Shown: positions 1-8,536, counted from the stretch's first letter. The stretch: DNA of 64,000 nucleotides from Chryseobacterium sp. FH2 (GCF_001045455.1 NZ_LFNE01000004.1:310001-374000); one strand, 5' to 3'. The notes: a model not told the origin generated them from the sequence alone. Made by a program: numbers and translations.

Positions 1-1
1 C

Positions 2-352
2 GGTTTAGAACTGGCAATGGATATTCTTCGCCGAAAAAGAAATACCAACAAGCAGATTTTTATGATTACTGACGGAAAGCCAAGTTGTATTAAATTGCCT
101 ACCGGAGAATTTTATATGAATAGCTATGGCCTGGATGAAATGATTATTACCCAATGTCTGAATAAAGCGGCACAAGCAAGAAAATTGAAAATTCCCATCA
201 CTACCTTTATGATTGCACAAGATCCTTATCTGCGACAATTTGTGGAAGCATTTACGGCTCAAAATAAAGGAAAGGCTTTCTTAACAGGTCTTTCAGGTTT
301 AGGACAAATGATTTTTGAAGATTACGAAAAAAATAGAATTAAGAGAATATAA
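2..352 (+). CDS. VWA-domain protein, C-terminal part (5' end outside window)
   Basis: The frame is open from base 2 and ends at TAA 350-352, so only the last 116 residues are present; the ATG at 17 is internal. The fragment carries the late part of a von Willebrand A fold: an FMITDGKPS strand (second MIDAS-type segment) and a later strand of the type ITTFMIAQDPYL. Such proteins are the metal-binding partners of MoxR/magnesium-chelatase-like AAA+ ATPases. The next gene, 6 bases downstream on the same strand, is exactly such an ATPase, so the two form a chelatase-like or MoxR-VWA chaperone pair. The substrate cannot be told from sequence. Bacteroidota carry such pairs without any chlorophyll pathway, so a chelatase reaction should not be assumed. 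Confidence 0.75.
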   Translation, partial: GLELAMDILRRKRNTNKQIFMITDGKPSCIKLPTGEFYMNSYGLDEMIITQCLNKAAQARKLKIPITTFMIAQDPYLRQFVEAFTAQNKGKAFLTGLSGLGQMIFEDYEKNRIKRI

Positions 353-358
353 AAGAAA

Positions 359-1813
359 ATGAAAAACGATATTACATTCAAGGAATTAAAAGATTCCGGC
401 TATACTGATAAAACAATTAATCAGGAAATCCAGGCAAATTTAATTACAAAAATTAAAGCTAAAAAACCTGTATTTGAAGGTCTCTGGGGATATGAAGATT
501 CTGTAATTCCGCAATTAAAAAAAGCTATTCTTGCCGGTCACCATATTAATCTTTTAGGGTTGCGAGGGCAGGCAAAAACGAGGATAGCGAGAAGTATGGT
601 GAATCTTCTTGATGAATATATTCCGGTTGTAAAAGGTTCTGAGATTAATGACAGTCCATTTCAGCCCATTTCAAAATACGCAAGAGATCTTATTGCAGAA
701 CTTGGTGACGAAACTCCGATTTCATGGGTACACCGTTCCGATCGTTTCTTTGAAAAACTGGCAACACCCGATGTGAATGTTGCTGATCTGATTGGTGATA
801 TCGATCCCATAAAAGCAGCGACCTTAAAGCTTCCTTATTCAGACGAGCGTGTTTTACATTACGGGATGATTCCGCGTGCGAACCGTTCCATATTTGTACT
901 AAACGAACTGCCGGATTTACAGGCAAGGATCCAGGTTTCCTTATTTAATATTTTGCAGGAAGGAGATATTCAGATTCGTGGATTTCAATTGAGAATGCCT
1001 CTTGATATCCAATTTGTTTTTACTGCAAACCCTGAAGATTATACCAACCGGGGAAGTATTGTAACTCCTTTGAAAGATAGAATTGGATCACAGATTTTCA
1101 CACATTATCCAAAAACGATTGCTCTCGCAAGGCAGATTACGGAGCAGGAAGCGATGATTTCGAGTGGAGATAAGTCACAGATACAAATTCCCAATCTGGC
1201 AAAAGATCTTTTGGAAGAGGTTGCTTTTGCTGCACGTAACAGCGAATATGTAGATGCAAAAAGTGGCGTAAGTGCAAGACTCACCATCAGTGCTATGGAA
1301 AATCTAGTAGCAGCAGCAAAATTGCGCTTAATAGAAACAAATGCTGAAAAGACTTCCGTTCGTCTGCTTGATTTTATGTCAATCATTCCGTCGATAACAG
1401 GAAAAATTGAGCTTGTCTATGAAGGTGAACAGGAAGGTGCGGATTACGTGGCGAAAATATTAATTGATAAAGCCGTTATGGTACAATTTGAACATATTTT
1501 CCCCCGAATATCCAAACTGGAAAAAGAAAGCATAAAAACTCCGTACACCGACTTAATCAAATGGTTTAACAAGAATCATCTTGAACTCAATTACACTGAC
1601 ACGGATGAAACGTTCTACAACAAGCTCAACAGCGTAGCTCCTTTAGTAGCAGTAGTTGAGGAAAATGCTTCAGAATTGAGTATGGAAGATCAAAATTTTT
1701 GTAAAGAATTGGTTTTATGGGCATTAACTATCAGTAAAAAATTAGATAAATCTGAAAATCAAACTGCTTTTACTTTTGATTCTGCGGATATTGGTCAGTT
1801 TTTACGTAATTAA
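359..1813 (+). CDS. AAA+ ATPase, MoxR / magnesium-chelatase subunit I-like
   Basis: A 484-residue AAA+ ATPase. Walker A is GLRGQAKT at about residues 67-74. The Walker B segment is SIFVLNELPDL at about 177-187, with Asn where Asp is usual before the catalytic Glu. Sensor 1 is FTANPEDY at about 221-228, followed by RGSIVTPLKDRIGS, the ChlI/MoxR-type segment where the arginine finger lies. The C-terminal 200 residues are helical. It is translated 6 bases after the VWA gene and almost certainly works with it as an ATP-driven remodelling or metal-insertion complex in the cytoplasm. The altered Walker B Asp is seen in the sequence; whether it lowers ATPase activity is unknown. A terminator hairpin follows at 1854. 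Confidence 0.8.
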   Translation: MKNDITFKELKDSGYTDKTINQEIQANLITKIKAKKPVFEGLWGYEDSVIPQLKKAILAGHHINLLGLRGQAKTRIARSMVNLLDEYIPVVKGSEINDSPFQPISKYARDLIAELGDETPISWVHRSDRFFEKLATPDVNVADLIGDIDPIKAATLKLPYSDERVLHYGMIPRANRSIFVLNELPDLQARIQVSLFNILQEGDIQIRGFQLRMPLDIQFVFTANPEDYTNRGSIVTPLKDRIGSQIFTHYPKTIALARQITEQEAMISSGDKSQIQIPNLAKDLLEEVAFAARNSEYVDAKSGVSARLTISAMENLVAAAKLRLIETNAEKTSVRLLDFMSIIPSITGKIELVYEGEQEGADYVAKILIDKAVMVQFEHIFPRISKLEKESIKTPYTDLIKWFNKNHLELNYTDTDETFYNKLNSVAPLVAVVEENASELSMEDQNFCKELVLWALTISKKLDKSENQTAFTFDSADIGQFLRN

Positions 1814-1853
1814 GGTATATTCTAATTGAAAAACCATAAAACTTATTAAAAAG

Positions 1854-1892
1854 AAAGGAGCCATTAATAAATAGCTCCTTTTTCCTTTTTTT
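1854..1892 (+). terminator. Rho-independent terminator after the AAA+ gene
   Basis: Stem AAAGGAGC (1854-1861) and GCTCCTTT (1874-1881) with a 12-base loop, followed by a T-rich run. It lies between convergent genes and may serve both directions. Confidence 0.75.
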
Positions 1893-1901
1893 ATATTTAA
1901 A

Positions 1902-2636
1902 TTATTCATAGTATTCTCTTATCAGACTTTTTCTTTCACCGGATTCCAGATCAATATATTCGAACTTTTTATACTGACAGAAAGATCCCATATCCTTATC
2001 TCCATTGATAAAAATACCCCCAACCAAAATTACATATTTACACGGATAATTAGTTTCTTTCACTAAAACTTCTATCCTTTCATCAATAGCTTCATACATC
2101 ACTTCGGTAGCTTCAAATATTTGATTTTCAGCATTCAGAATTCTGTTCTTATGATGATGAAAGATCTGCTCGATGGTATTCATCTGAAAATCTAATGAAG
2201 TTATATTTCCTTCAACAATCTGCCCCGCTGAAAGCTTTCCCAGGGCACCTTTAGCAGCACCGCAACATGCAGAACTGCCATTCTGCCCTATTCTACTAAT
2301 CTCACCTATGTTTCCATTTTTGGTAATTCCTATATGCGGGGCATAAAATATAATTACAGCACCATCTTCCGGAACGTGATGGGCAAAAGCATTCATTCCT
2401 GTAATACCCGCGAAAGGAAAACCATCCAAACCTCCCAAATGAAAAGGACCAAGCATTTCATAAGCTCTTGGTGGATATTGTATAGCATTCACATCATCAC
2501 AACACATACTGTCTGCATGCATTAACTGATCAGGTTTTAAATCTAAATATTTTTCAATGGTGTCTAATAAACGATTAACAGTATCAATAGATGTTAAAGC
2601 TTTTGGATACCATTTTCTAACGGATTCTATACTCAT
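1902..2636 (-). CDS. LCIB-like (limiting-CO2-inducible B/C family) carbonic anhydrase
   Basis: A 244-residue cytoplasmic protein with no signal peptide. It matches the recalled signature of the LCIB/LCIC family, zinc carbonic anhydrases known from algae and some bacteria: CCDDVN (residues 45-50), LGGLDGF then GMNAFAHHVPEDG (79-92), YAPHIGI (98-104), CCGAAKGAL (124-132) and VILVGGIFINGD near the C-terminus. In characterised members a Cys with a nearby Asp, a His and a second Cys bind zinc; Cys45/46 with Asp47/48, His86/87 and Cys124/125 are the candidates here. Reaction: CO2 hydration to bicarbonate. It lies 81 bases downstream of a bestrophin anion channel gene on the same strand, which would suit bicarbonate exchange. 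Family assignment is by motif memory, not by a search. Activity is inferred; some LCIB proteins are inactive. Confidence 0.65.
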   Translation of the reverse strand: MSIESVRKWYPKALTSIDTVNRLLDTIEKYLDLKPDQLMHADSMCCDDVNAIQYPPRAYEMLGPFHLGGLDGFPFAGITGMNAFAHHVPEDGAVIIFYAPHIGITKNGNIGEISRIGQNGSSACCGAAKGALGKLSAGQIVEGNITSLDFQMNTIEQIFHHHKNRILNAENQIFEATEVMYEAIDERIEVLVKETNYPCKYVILVGGIFINGDKDMGSFCQYKKFEYIDLESGERKSLIREYYE

Positions 2637-2717
2637 AATTTATATAATTTTATTTTATCAATAACAGATATCTGATTAAAACGAACCGTATTGATTTACT
2701 TATGTATGGCTAATACT

Positions 2718-3734
2718 TTACAAAACAATATTATTCTGTGCTGCAATTACCGGAGGCAGGTCTTTTTCTCCCAGCATTTCGCGCAGGTCGATTTCTATAT
2801 TCCTGCTTATCTGTGTAATCGGAATATCGTTAGCATTCCCTTCAAATGGGTTTTCTGTACTTTCGCCTATCTGTTCCAAAACTAAAAATACCCACCCTAG
2901 CAATACACTGAAAGGTATGGCAAGCCAGATGATATTTTCTCCAAATTTTTCTGTCATTTTAGAAAACTCACCTATAAATCCAAGAGGCAGTAAAAAACAC
3001 AAAGCATTGGTAAAATATAAATTAATACTCGAAAATTGTCTGGGATAAGGGAAATTTTTAATCCGTTCACATTTTCCCTGCTGATCATATAATTCTTTTA
3101 ATTGGTTTTCTAACGCAACATAATTATAATCAGAAACTTTACCCTCTTTATTGAGATTTTTTAATTGTGATGATTGCAAAGCTATCATTTGTGTAGCTCT
3201 GTTTTTGGTAGATAAAATATAGAGGTATTCTTCTTGCGATAAAAATGGTTCCAATTCTTCATCTAAGCTGCTCTCCCATTCCGGGACTTTATAATACTTA
3301 AGATATTCACGGTTGTAGCTTTTTGTTTTTATATTTTCCCAGCTTTTTGTTTCTCGCAACTGAAAACGTAAAGCGGTAAGCCAAGCAAAATGGCGGTAAA
3401 TAATTTGCTGATGCATCTCCTTTTCAATCGCCTTGTCTTCGGAACGTATAAAATCTTTTACTAAAATCCCAAAACTCCGGCTACTGTTAATAATAGCACC
3501 ATAAATCTGGCGTGCTTCCCACATTCTGTTGTAAGTTTGGGTATTTTTAAACCCCGAAATAAAAGCTGTTGCCGTGCCAAGCAGAGCCACAGGAACCCAA
3601 GGAATGGCAAGCCATTTCCAATCAAGAAAATAAAATAAAGATGTAGGAATGATACTTAAAAGAAGCATTTTATAAATCTTTGCTCTTGTCCAGGGAAGGA
3701 AATGATAGAGTTTATAATGAGAACTTATATTCAT
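2718..3734 (-). CDS. Bestrophin-family anion channel
   Basis: A 338-residue membrane protein of the bestrophin/UPF0187 family. Visible hallmarks are the N-terminal HFLPWTRAKIYK segment, a first membrane pair around residues 22-60 (LLLSIIPTSLFYFLDW, then VALLGTATAFISGFKN), the conserved TYNRMWEARQIYG segment at about 68-80, a long cytoplasmic helical part, and the FPYPRQFSSINLYFTNALCFLLPLGF membrane segment followed by WLAIPFSVLLGWVFLVLEQIGE and ENPFEGNANDIP. The last motif is the classical bestrophin signature. Bacterial homologues form pentameric ion channels; algal ones are thought to pass bicarbonate. It starts 6 bases after the stop of the K+ channel gene and precedes the carbonic anhydrase gene. 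Ion selectivity cannot be read from sequence. Confidence 0.85.
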   Translation of the reverse strand: MNISSHYKLYHFLPWTRAKIYKMLLLSIIPTSLFYFLDWKWLAIPWVPVALLGTATAFISGFKNTQTYNRMWEARQIYGAIINSSRSFGILVKDFIRSEDKAIEKEMHQQIIYRHFAWLTALRFQLRETKSWENIKTKSYNREYLKYYKVPEWESSLDEELEPFLSQEEYLYILSTKNRATQMIALQSSQLKNLNKEGKVSDYNYVALENQLKELYDQQGKCERIKNFPYPRQFSSINLYFTNALCFLLPLGFIGEFSKMTEKFGENIIWLAIPFSVLLGWVFLVLEQIGESTENPFEGNANDIPITQISRNIEIDLREMLGEKDLPPVIAAQNNIVL

Positions 3735-3740
3735 ATTAAA

Positions 3741-4409
3741 TTAATTTTTTGATGAAAATTTGCTGATTAAAATTCCTACCAATACTACTGTATAAAACTG
3801 ACCTCCTATACCGATAAAGGCAGTAATTAATTTAGTTATGTGCGTATTGGGTGTAATATCTCCAAAACCGATACTTGTAAAGGTTATAGAACAAAAATAT
3901 ACTAAGTCTGTAAAAATACTTGCCGGTGAAGAAATATCAATTCCTTTAAAAGAATTAAAATCATGGTACTCAAAAATCTGCAGTAAAAATGTTGAAATTT
4001 CAATAAGTAAAAAATAACCGCATACCGAAGCTGAAATAATATCACTGTTGATATATCCCGGCTTTAATAGAAAACGCAGTAGCTCTAAAAACAGGAAAGC
4101 AAAAAATATCACATAGTTAATATTAAGAAAGGCAAAATACCACGAAATATCTTTAAAAAACGGAATACCAATAGGAAGCAACAGCACAATAATAAAATGA
4201 ATATTGCGGAACCAATGCTTCCAACTGTGTTTTCCTGTAAATATAAAAATACTTCCCAACCCTAATAACAGCATATTGACAGGCCAGATTACTCTTGTAT
4301 AAAAAGTAAGGTCTGTTAAGAAAACTCCTATAAATAAATGCTGAATTAATGCAAAAAATAATAACTCGTATTTTCTTTTACCCAGCTTTTCAAGTATTAA
4401 TTCACTCAT
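3741..4409 (-). CDS. Two-pore-helix potassium channel family protein
   Basis: A 222-residue membrane protein with four hydrophobic segments in the N-terminal half (about 16-34, 40-58, 70-84, 92-112), then a pore unit of the Ion_trans_2 type: TM at about 128-146, pore helix and filter TSIGFGD at 178-184, and TM at about 193-215. The filter reads GFGD instead of the commonest GYGD, a substitution tolerated in many K+ channels. No RCK or cyclic-nucleotide domain is fused. It sits 11 bases after the aldehyde dehydrogenase stop and 6 bases before the bestrophin stop, so cation and anion channels are made together. K+ selectivity is a family inference. Confidence 0.8.
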   Translation of the reverse strand: MSELILEKLGKRKYELLFFALIQHLFIGVFLTDLTFYTRVIWPVNMLLLGLGSIFIFTGKHSWKHWFRNIHFIIVLLLPIGIPFFKDISWYFAFLNINYVIFFAFLFLELLRFLLKPGYINSDIISASVCGYFLLIEISTFLLQIFEYHDFNSFKGIDISSPASIFTDLVYFCSITFTSIGFGDITPNTHITKLITAFIGIGGQFYTVVLVGILISKFSSKN

Positions 4410-4420
4410 AATTCCAATTC

Positions 4421-5794
4421 CTACCCAAATACGCTCAGGTTTTTAGCAATATCTTTACCTGCATAAGGAGGAAAAACGTCTAATTCCAAATCTGGATTTC
4501 CGATCAGCATCGCTTTGGTATTGCTCAGTGCATCAAAGCCAGCTTTTCCGTAGTATTTTCCCATCCCGGCATAGCCCACTCCGCCAAACGGAAGGCTGTC
4601 TATCCAGCAATGCAGATTAGTTTGGTTGATACAGCCGCCTCCAAAGGATACAGCATTCAGAAAATAATCAATATTCGTTTGATTTTTACTAAAAAAATAA
4701 GCGGCCAGTGATTTAGGTTTACGTTTAATGATTTCAACAATTTCTTTTAGGTCATTGTACACCAATACCGGAAATACGGGACCGAAAATTTCCTGTTGCA
4801 TGGCTGCATCTTCCCATGTACTTGGATATAGGATTGTAGGCTCTACATATCTGTCTTTGATGTTAAAACGTCCTCCCAGAACTACTTTTTCCGGAATGAT
4901 GTAGGAAGCTACCCTTTCAGCATCGTGTTCACTAATCATTCTTGCAAAATCGGGACTTTCACTAGGGTCTTCGCCATACATTTTTATGGTTGCCTTTTTC
5001 AATTTATCTATAAACTCATCGGCAATACTTTCGTGTACATATATATAACCCGGAGCGATACACCATTGGCCGGATATTGCCATATGCCCCCAGATAATGC
5101 GGTCAGCCGCAATATCAAGATTAGCGGTTTCGTCTACCACGGTCGGATTTTGCCCTCCCAATTCCAGAATAACAGGAGTAAGGTTTTCGGCAGCAGCACG
5201 CATTATTACTTTTCCAACGGCAGAACTTCCTGTAAAAAAGATAAAATCAAATGGTAATTTCAGTAATTCTGTAATTTCTTCTCTTCCTCCGGTAACTACA
5301 CTTACGGCTTCCGGTTCAAAGTATTTTGGAATAAGTTCTTTAAAAAGCGCAGCAACAGTTGGCGTTGTATTAGCCGGTTTTAAAACCACAGGATTTCCTG
5401 CTGCCAATGCTGCAATTGCAGGATCAAGCAGTAATAAAACAGGTGCATTGAAGGGACCAATAACCAACGTAACCCCAAAAGGCTCTTTGTAAATAATTCC
5501 TTTATTTCCTGTCTCTTCTAATCCTTTAGGTATTGCTACCTGCTCCGGAGCCATTAATTTCCGCAGATTTTCCTTATAATATTTTATATTCCCTAGTGGT
5601 ACAGTAATCTCAAAAAGCTGTTCGAAAGGAGGTTTATTAAAATCTGTTTTTAAAGCCTGACAAAATACTTCCTGATTTTCAGTAAGCAATTTTTCCAGTC
5701 TGTTGAGCTGATCCATCCTCCAATCATAAGTTTTGGTGGTATCTGTATAGAAAAACTCTTTTTGTATATCAAAAAGAGCTTGATAGTTATTCAT
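4421..5794 (-). CDS. NAD(P)-dependent aldehyde dehydrogenase
   Basis: 457 residues, the length of the short class-3-type aldehyde dehydrogenases that oxidise fatty or aromatic aldehydes to acids. Catalytic features are visible: oxyanion Asn116 in GPFNAP, cofactor-loop FFTGSSAVGK (186-195), Glu211 in ELGGQNP and nucleophile Cys245 in SGQWCIAPG. The C-terminal part has the usual EIFGPVFPVLVY and PFGGVGYAGMGKYYGKAGF motifs. Coexpression with an SDR, a DoxX-like protein and a SnoaL-like protein suggests detoxification of reactive carbonyls, but the substrate is unknown. The gap to the upstream gene is 16 bases. Confidence 0.85.
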   Translation of the reverse strand: MNNYQALFDIQKEFFYTDTTKTYDWRMDQLNRLEKLLTENQEVFCQALKTDFNKPPFEQLFEITVPLGNIKYYKENLRKLMAPEQVAIPKGLEETGNKGIIYKEPFGVTLVIGPFNAPVLLLLDPAIAALAAGNPVVLKPANTTPTVAALFKELIPKYFEPEAVSVVTGGREEITELLKLPFDFIFFTGSSAVGKVIMRAAAENLTPVILELGGQNPTVVDETANLDIAADRIIWGHMAISGQWCIAPGYIYVHESIADEFIDKLKKATIKMYGEDPSESPDFARMISEHDAERVASYIIPEKVVLGGRFNIKDRYVEPTILYPSTWEDAAMQQEIFGPVFPVLVYNDLKEIVEIIKRKPKSLAAYFFSKNQTNIDYFLNAVSFGGGCINQTNLHCWIDSLPFGGVGYAGMGKYYGKAGFDALSNTKAMLIGNPDLELDVFPPYAGKDIAKNLSVFG

Positions 5795-5810
5795 GATCTA
5801 TTTTTTTAAA

Positions 5811-6227
5811 TTAATTTGCTTGCCCTATATCCAGTCTGTCAAATTTTCCGCCGACACTTTGATGGAATTTAAAGAAAACCATGAACGTTCCCCAATTCCC
5901 TGCCTTAAAATTTCCATAGATATCTTTCCCCTCATTTTCCACTCTGTCAATGCTAAGGAATTTTTCATTTCCCAATGCCTTTGCAAAGAAAGATTTAAAA
6001 TCTACCTTGTTACCATCATCAGTCATCTCAGGATTCTCTGTAAAGTAAGAATACCAAATTTCATCTCCGCTTTCCAATGCCTCGAGCGCATTTTTTACGT
6101 TTTCGTTCTTTATTTTATTTAAATCCATAATTTGTTGGTTTTTATAATTATTGTTGATTTTTTCAGTTTTTTGTGCATAGGAAGATACTGCAAAACAAGC
6201 CGCCAGAATTATGAATAAATTTTTCAT
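5811..6227 (-). CDS. Exported SnoaL/NTF2-like protein
   Basis: 138 residues with a short Sec signal peptide (hydrophobic core LFIILAACFAVSSYAQ, cleavage after about residue 18). The mature part begins after a linker and has the helix-plus-sheet pattern of small NTF2/SnoaL-like domains (KNALEALESGDEIWYSYF, then a strand-rich end GNFKAGNWGTFMVFFKFH). The family holds polyketide cyclases, isomerases and many binding proteins, so no reaction is claimed. Its start overlaps the stop of the upstream DoxX-like gene by 4 bases (ATGA type), showing translational coupling. Confidence 0.65.
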   Translation of the reverse strand: MKNLFIILAACFAVSSYAQKTEKINNNYKNQQIMDLNKIKNENVKNALEALESGDEIWYSYFTENPEMTDDGNKVDFKSFFAKALGNEKFLSIDRVENEGKDIYGNFKAGNWGTFMVFFKFHQSVGGKFDRLDIGQAN

Positions 6228-6586
6228 AAAAGGAACCCGCTTTTGAAAGGATGCTGCAAATAAATGATTACCAGATTTATCAATAAAAAAGGTAATTCAA
6301 CGTAAACACCTTTCACATCCTTATCTAAAAGATGAAAACAAATAATGAGCAATATCCCCGCAGCCATCATAAAATTTCCCCAAACAAAAGTCTTGGGAAA
6401 AAGAATCAGTAAAGCAGCTATTATTGTAATTAATCCATTTATAACCAACCCTGTTTTGTTAAATCCCCATTTACCAAACATTTCTATCATTTCAGGTTTA
6501 CCCGAAAACATAGCATAGCCTTGCTTCAGCCCCATAAATACAGCTATTAGGATTAATAGTGAATTGATTATTTTTAACGCCATCAT
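6224..6586 (-). CDS. DoxX-like small integral membrane protein
   Basis: 120 residues with four predicted membrane helices (about 4-22, 47-65, 69-86 and 95-112) and a motif FGKWGFNKTGLVINGLI reminiscent of DoxX/DoxD-type proteins. DoxX relatives often sit with oxidoreductases that handle redox or thiol stress; the neighbours here (SDR, aldehyde dehydrogenase) fit. The stop overlaps the next gene by 4 bases. The family call is by shape and motif only. Confidence 0.55.
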   Translation of the reverse strand: MMALKIINSLLILIAVFMGLKQGYAMFSGKPEMIEMFGKWGFNKTGLVINGLITIIAALLILFPKTFVWGNFMMAAGILLIICFHLLDKDVKGVYVELPFLLINLVIIYLQHPFKSGFLL

Positions 6587-6671
6587 TTTTTAACTTTAAA
6601 CAAACAATGGATAATCGAATTTTATATAAAACCCTAATTATCCATTATTTAGTCAATTATGTATTCTAGAT

Positions 6672-7427
6672 CTATCTTGTTGTATAACCTCCGTTAGCAA
6701 AAATAGTCTGGCCAGTGATCCACCATCCGTCAGTTACTAAAAACTCCACTAATGGTGCAATGTCTTTGATATCAGTCAATCCTCCTAATGCTGCAGCAGA
6801 TTTATGATAGGCTACTGCATCATCACTCTCCTGCCCATAGAAAAAAGGGGTGTCCATCGGGCCCGGTGCAACCGCTGTTACAGAGATCCCTCTTGTACCA
6901 AATTCTTTAGAAGCTGCTCTTGTAAAATGTTCTACCGGAGCTTTTGCACCTGCATATGTAGAATACAAACCAGTGTAAGCAGCTAATAACGAAGTTACAA
7001 TTGTACAGACTTTTCCATTATCATTTAGTTTTTTACCTGCTTCCTGCAGGAAAAAATAAGCAGATTTTGAGTTAACACCAAACATTGTATCATACTCTGC
7101 TTCTGTAGTTTCGGTAAATGGTTTTTTTAGTACCATACCTACCGTATTGATGGCAACATCAATACCCCCGAATTTAGCAATTGTTTCATCAAAGAGTTTG
7201 GTAACATTTTCTACCTTGGTCAAATCTCCCTGGAATAAAAATGCTTCAGCTCCTAAAGCCTGAACTTCAGCCAAAGTTTTTTCACTTTCTGCCTTAGAGC
7301 CTTCACTATTGTAATGAATTGCTAATTTTGCGCCTTTTGCAGCAAAATCTCTGCTTAGTAATCCGCCAAGGTTTTTACCACCTCCGGCAATTAATACTAC
7401 TTTTCCTTTTACATCATTTTTTGACAT
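6672..7427 (-). CDS. Short-chain dehydrogenase/reductase (SDR)
   Basis: A 251-residue classical SDR. The cofactor motif is GGGKNLGG (residues 15-22) in place of TGxxxGxG, with GDLT (68-71) and NTVG (94-97). The catalytic set is Ser146, Tyr158 and Lys162 (YAGAK), and the C-terminal end WITGQTIFANGGY is typical. The basic-residue pattern and His-Tyr-Asn after the second strand suggest NADPH rather than NADH, as an inference. It is first in the minus-strand run 7427-1902 and has a promoter-like box at 7456. The physiological substrate is unknown. Confidence 0.85.
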   Translation of the reverse strand: MSKNDVKGKVVLIAGGGKNLGGLLSRDFAAKGAKLAIHYNSEGSKAESEKTLAEVQALGAEAFLFQGDLTKVENVTKLFDETIAKFGGIDVAINTVGMVLKKPFTETTEAEYDTMFGVNSKSAYFFLQEAGKKLNDNGKVCTIVTSLLAAYTGLYSTYAGAKAPVEHFTRAASKEFGTRGISVTAVAPGPMDTPFFYGQESDDAVAYHKSAAALGGLTDIKDIAPLVEFLVTDGWWITGQTIFANGGYTTR

Positions 7428-7455
7428 GAAATGTTTTTTTAATTGTTAGGTAGAA

Positions 7456-7482
7456 CAAATCTAATCATCTTCATACTTCAAA
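7456..7482 (-). promoter_or_regulatory. Putative promoter of the SDR operon
   Basis: On the minus strand TTTG (7482-7479), 15 bases, then TAGATTTG (7463-7456), a perfect TAnnTTTG -7 box; the ATG is about 29 bases downstream. The spacer is shorter than usual for Bacteroidota. Confidence 0.45.
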
Positions 7483-7495
7483 TCGTGGTGAACTT

Positions 7496-7554
7496 TTCGG
7501 AAGTTGTTAGATTTTCCGAATTTCATAGACGCCTCTTCGAGCTCACAATGAGCT
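7496..7554. promoter_or_regulatory. Two inverted repeats upstream of the SDR operon
   Basis: TTCGGAA (7496-7502) and TTCCGAA (7514-7520) form a 7-base inverted repeat with an 11-base spacer; AGCTC (7540-7544) and GAGCT (7550-7554) form a second. The first starts just upstream of the proposed -33 box and could be an operator. No regulator gene is adjacent. Confidence 0.3.
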
Positions 7555-7618
7555 ATACCTTAGAAGTTCCTCTCTTATAGGTCAGTCTGATAAAAACTTG
7601 TTTTCCTTGCTTAAATTC

Positions 7619-8524
7619 TTATTGTTCTACTATAGTAAGGGCATTGTAAATTCCGCCTCCGGAAGTATCAAATTGGCTTACTGTCCCATCAAACCCTACT
7701 GTAATCCAGGTAAAAGGTCTTAATTTATCTCCTTTATTCAAATAAACACTTACTGTACAGGCCGAACCTACGGGCACTGAATTAGCTCCAGTATCCGAAG
7801 CGTAGCCATTATTGGTTTTTACCCTTTGGGTAATTGTTCCGGCTGGATTTCTAACTTCCCAAATAGCTTCTGTCTGATTATTTCCTCCTGTATTTACCTG
7901 ACTTGGCTGCAATGCAAAAGTAAAGGTTGCAAAGTATACACCAGCACGCGGTGCTATAAACTCACCCGTAGCCGGATCAAAATTAGTAGTTGGAACACCC
8001 GAATCAGAATCTAATACTTCTGTCCAATTAGTTAAATAAGAAGATCTGCGTTGAACAATACCTGATTTAGTACCCAACTCTGAAGGTATTGTACTTTCAA
8101 AGACATACGTATCTTGAGTCGTTTTCTTAGCCATTACCACAATACGTGGCTTACCTTTAGGATAGAAACTAATCCAATCGGTACCATCAGAAAATTCCAG
8201 GTAACCTTTTACCCCAATTGCCGGACTTGCAACATAGCGTAATGCACCCGCTCCAGCCTGCGCAGCTGTTTTATCAGTATTTCCTATTGCTACCGAACCA
8301 TTGGTACCACTACGTAAATCTACAGCTACCTTTGGGTTGGCAACCAATACACCCACTTTACCTGTATTATCTACAATTACATTTCCCGCATCAGTTTTAA
8401 TTTCGACAGGATTTGTAGGGCTTTGTACGCCCACTCCTATTTGGGCATTGACCTGTGTTGCTAGAAATAACATAGGTATAAAAGTACTTGCTAAACTTTT
8501 TATTTTATTTTGTTGTATCATCAT
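7619..8524 (-). CDS. Exported C1q-like protein, block A member 1
   Basis: 301 residues with a signal peptide ending near AQ (residues 27-28). The mature start IGVGVQSPTNPVEI is the IGxGTxNP-type segment common to flavobacterial surface proteins, and the pattern recurs at about 55-70 (TGKVGVLVANPKVAVDL). Then comes GALRY...SDGTDW (93-117), found in all members here, and a C-terminal C1q/TNF-like part (about 165-301) with the signature GEFIAPRAGVYFATFTF (187-203). C1q folds usually make trimers that bind ligands or partners outside the cell. It is last in the block 11810-7619, 12 bases after its neighbour. The binding partner is unknown; no T9SS tag is seen. Confidence 0.65.
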   Translation of the reverse strand: MMIQQNKIKSLASTFIPMLFLATQVNAQIGVGVQSPTNPVEIKTDAGNVIVDNTGKVGVLVANPKVAVDLRSGTNGSVAIGNTDKTAAQAGAGALRYVASPAIGVKGYLEFSDGTDWISFYPKGKPRIVVMAKKTTQDTYVFESTIPSELGTKSGIVQRRSSYLTNWTEVLDSDSGVPTTNFDPATGEFIAPRAGVYFATFTFALQPSQVNTGGNNQTEAIWEVRNPAGTITQRVKTNNGYASDTGANSVPVGSACTVSVYLNKGDKLRPFTWITVGFDGTVSQFDTSGGGIYNALTIVEQ

Positions 8525-8536
8525 TGTTATGCTTTT

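Noticed and set aside
1..1813. True magnesium chelatase for chlorophyll or cobalamin synthesis
   Set aside because: No pathway genes are nearby, and VWA/AAA+ pairs of this kind are common in Bacteroidota without those pathways.
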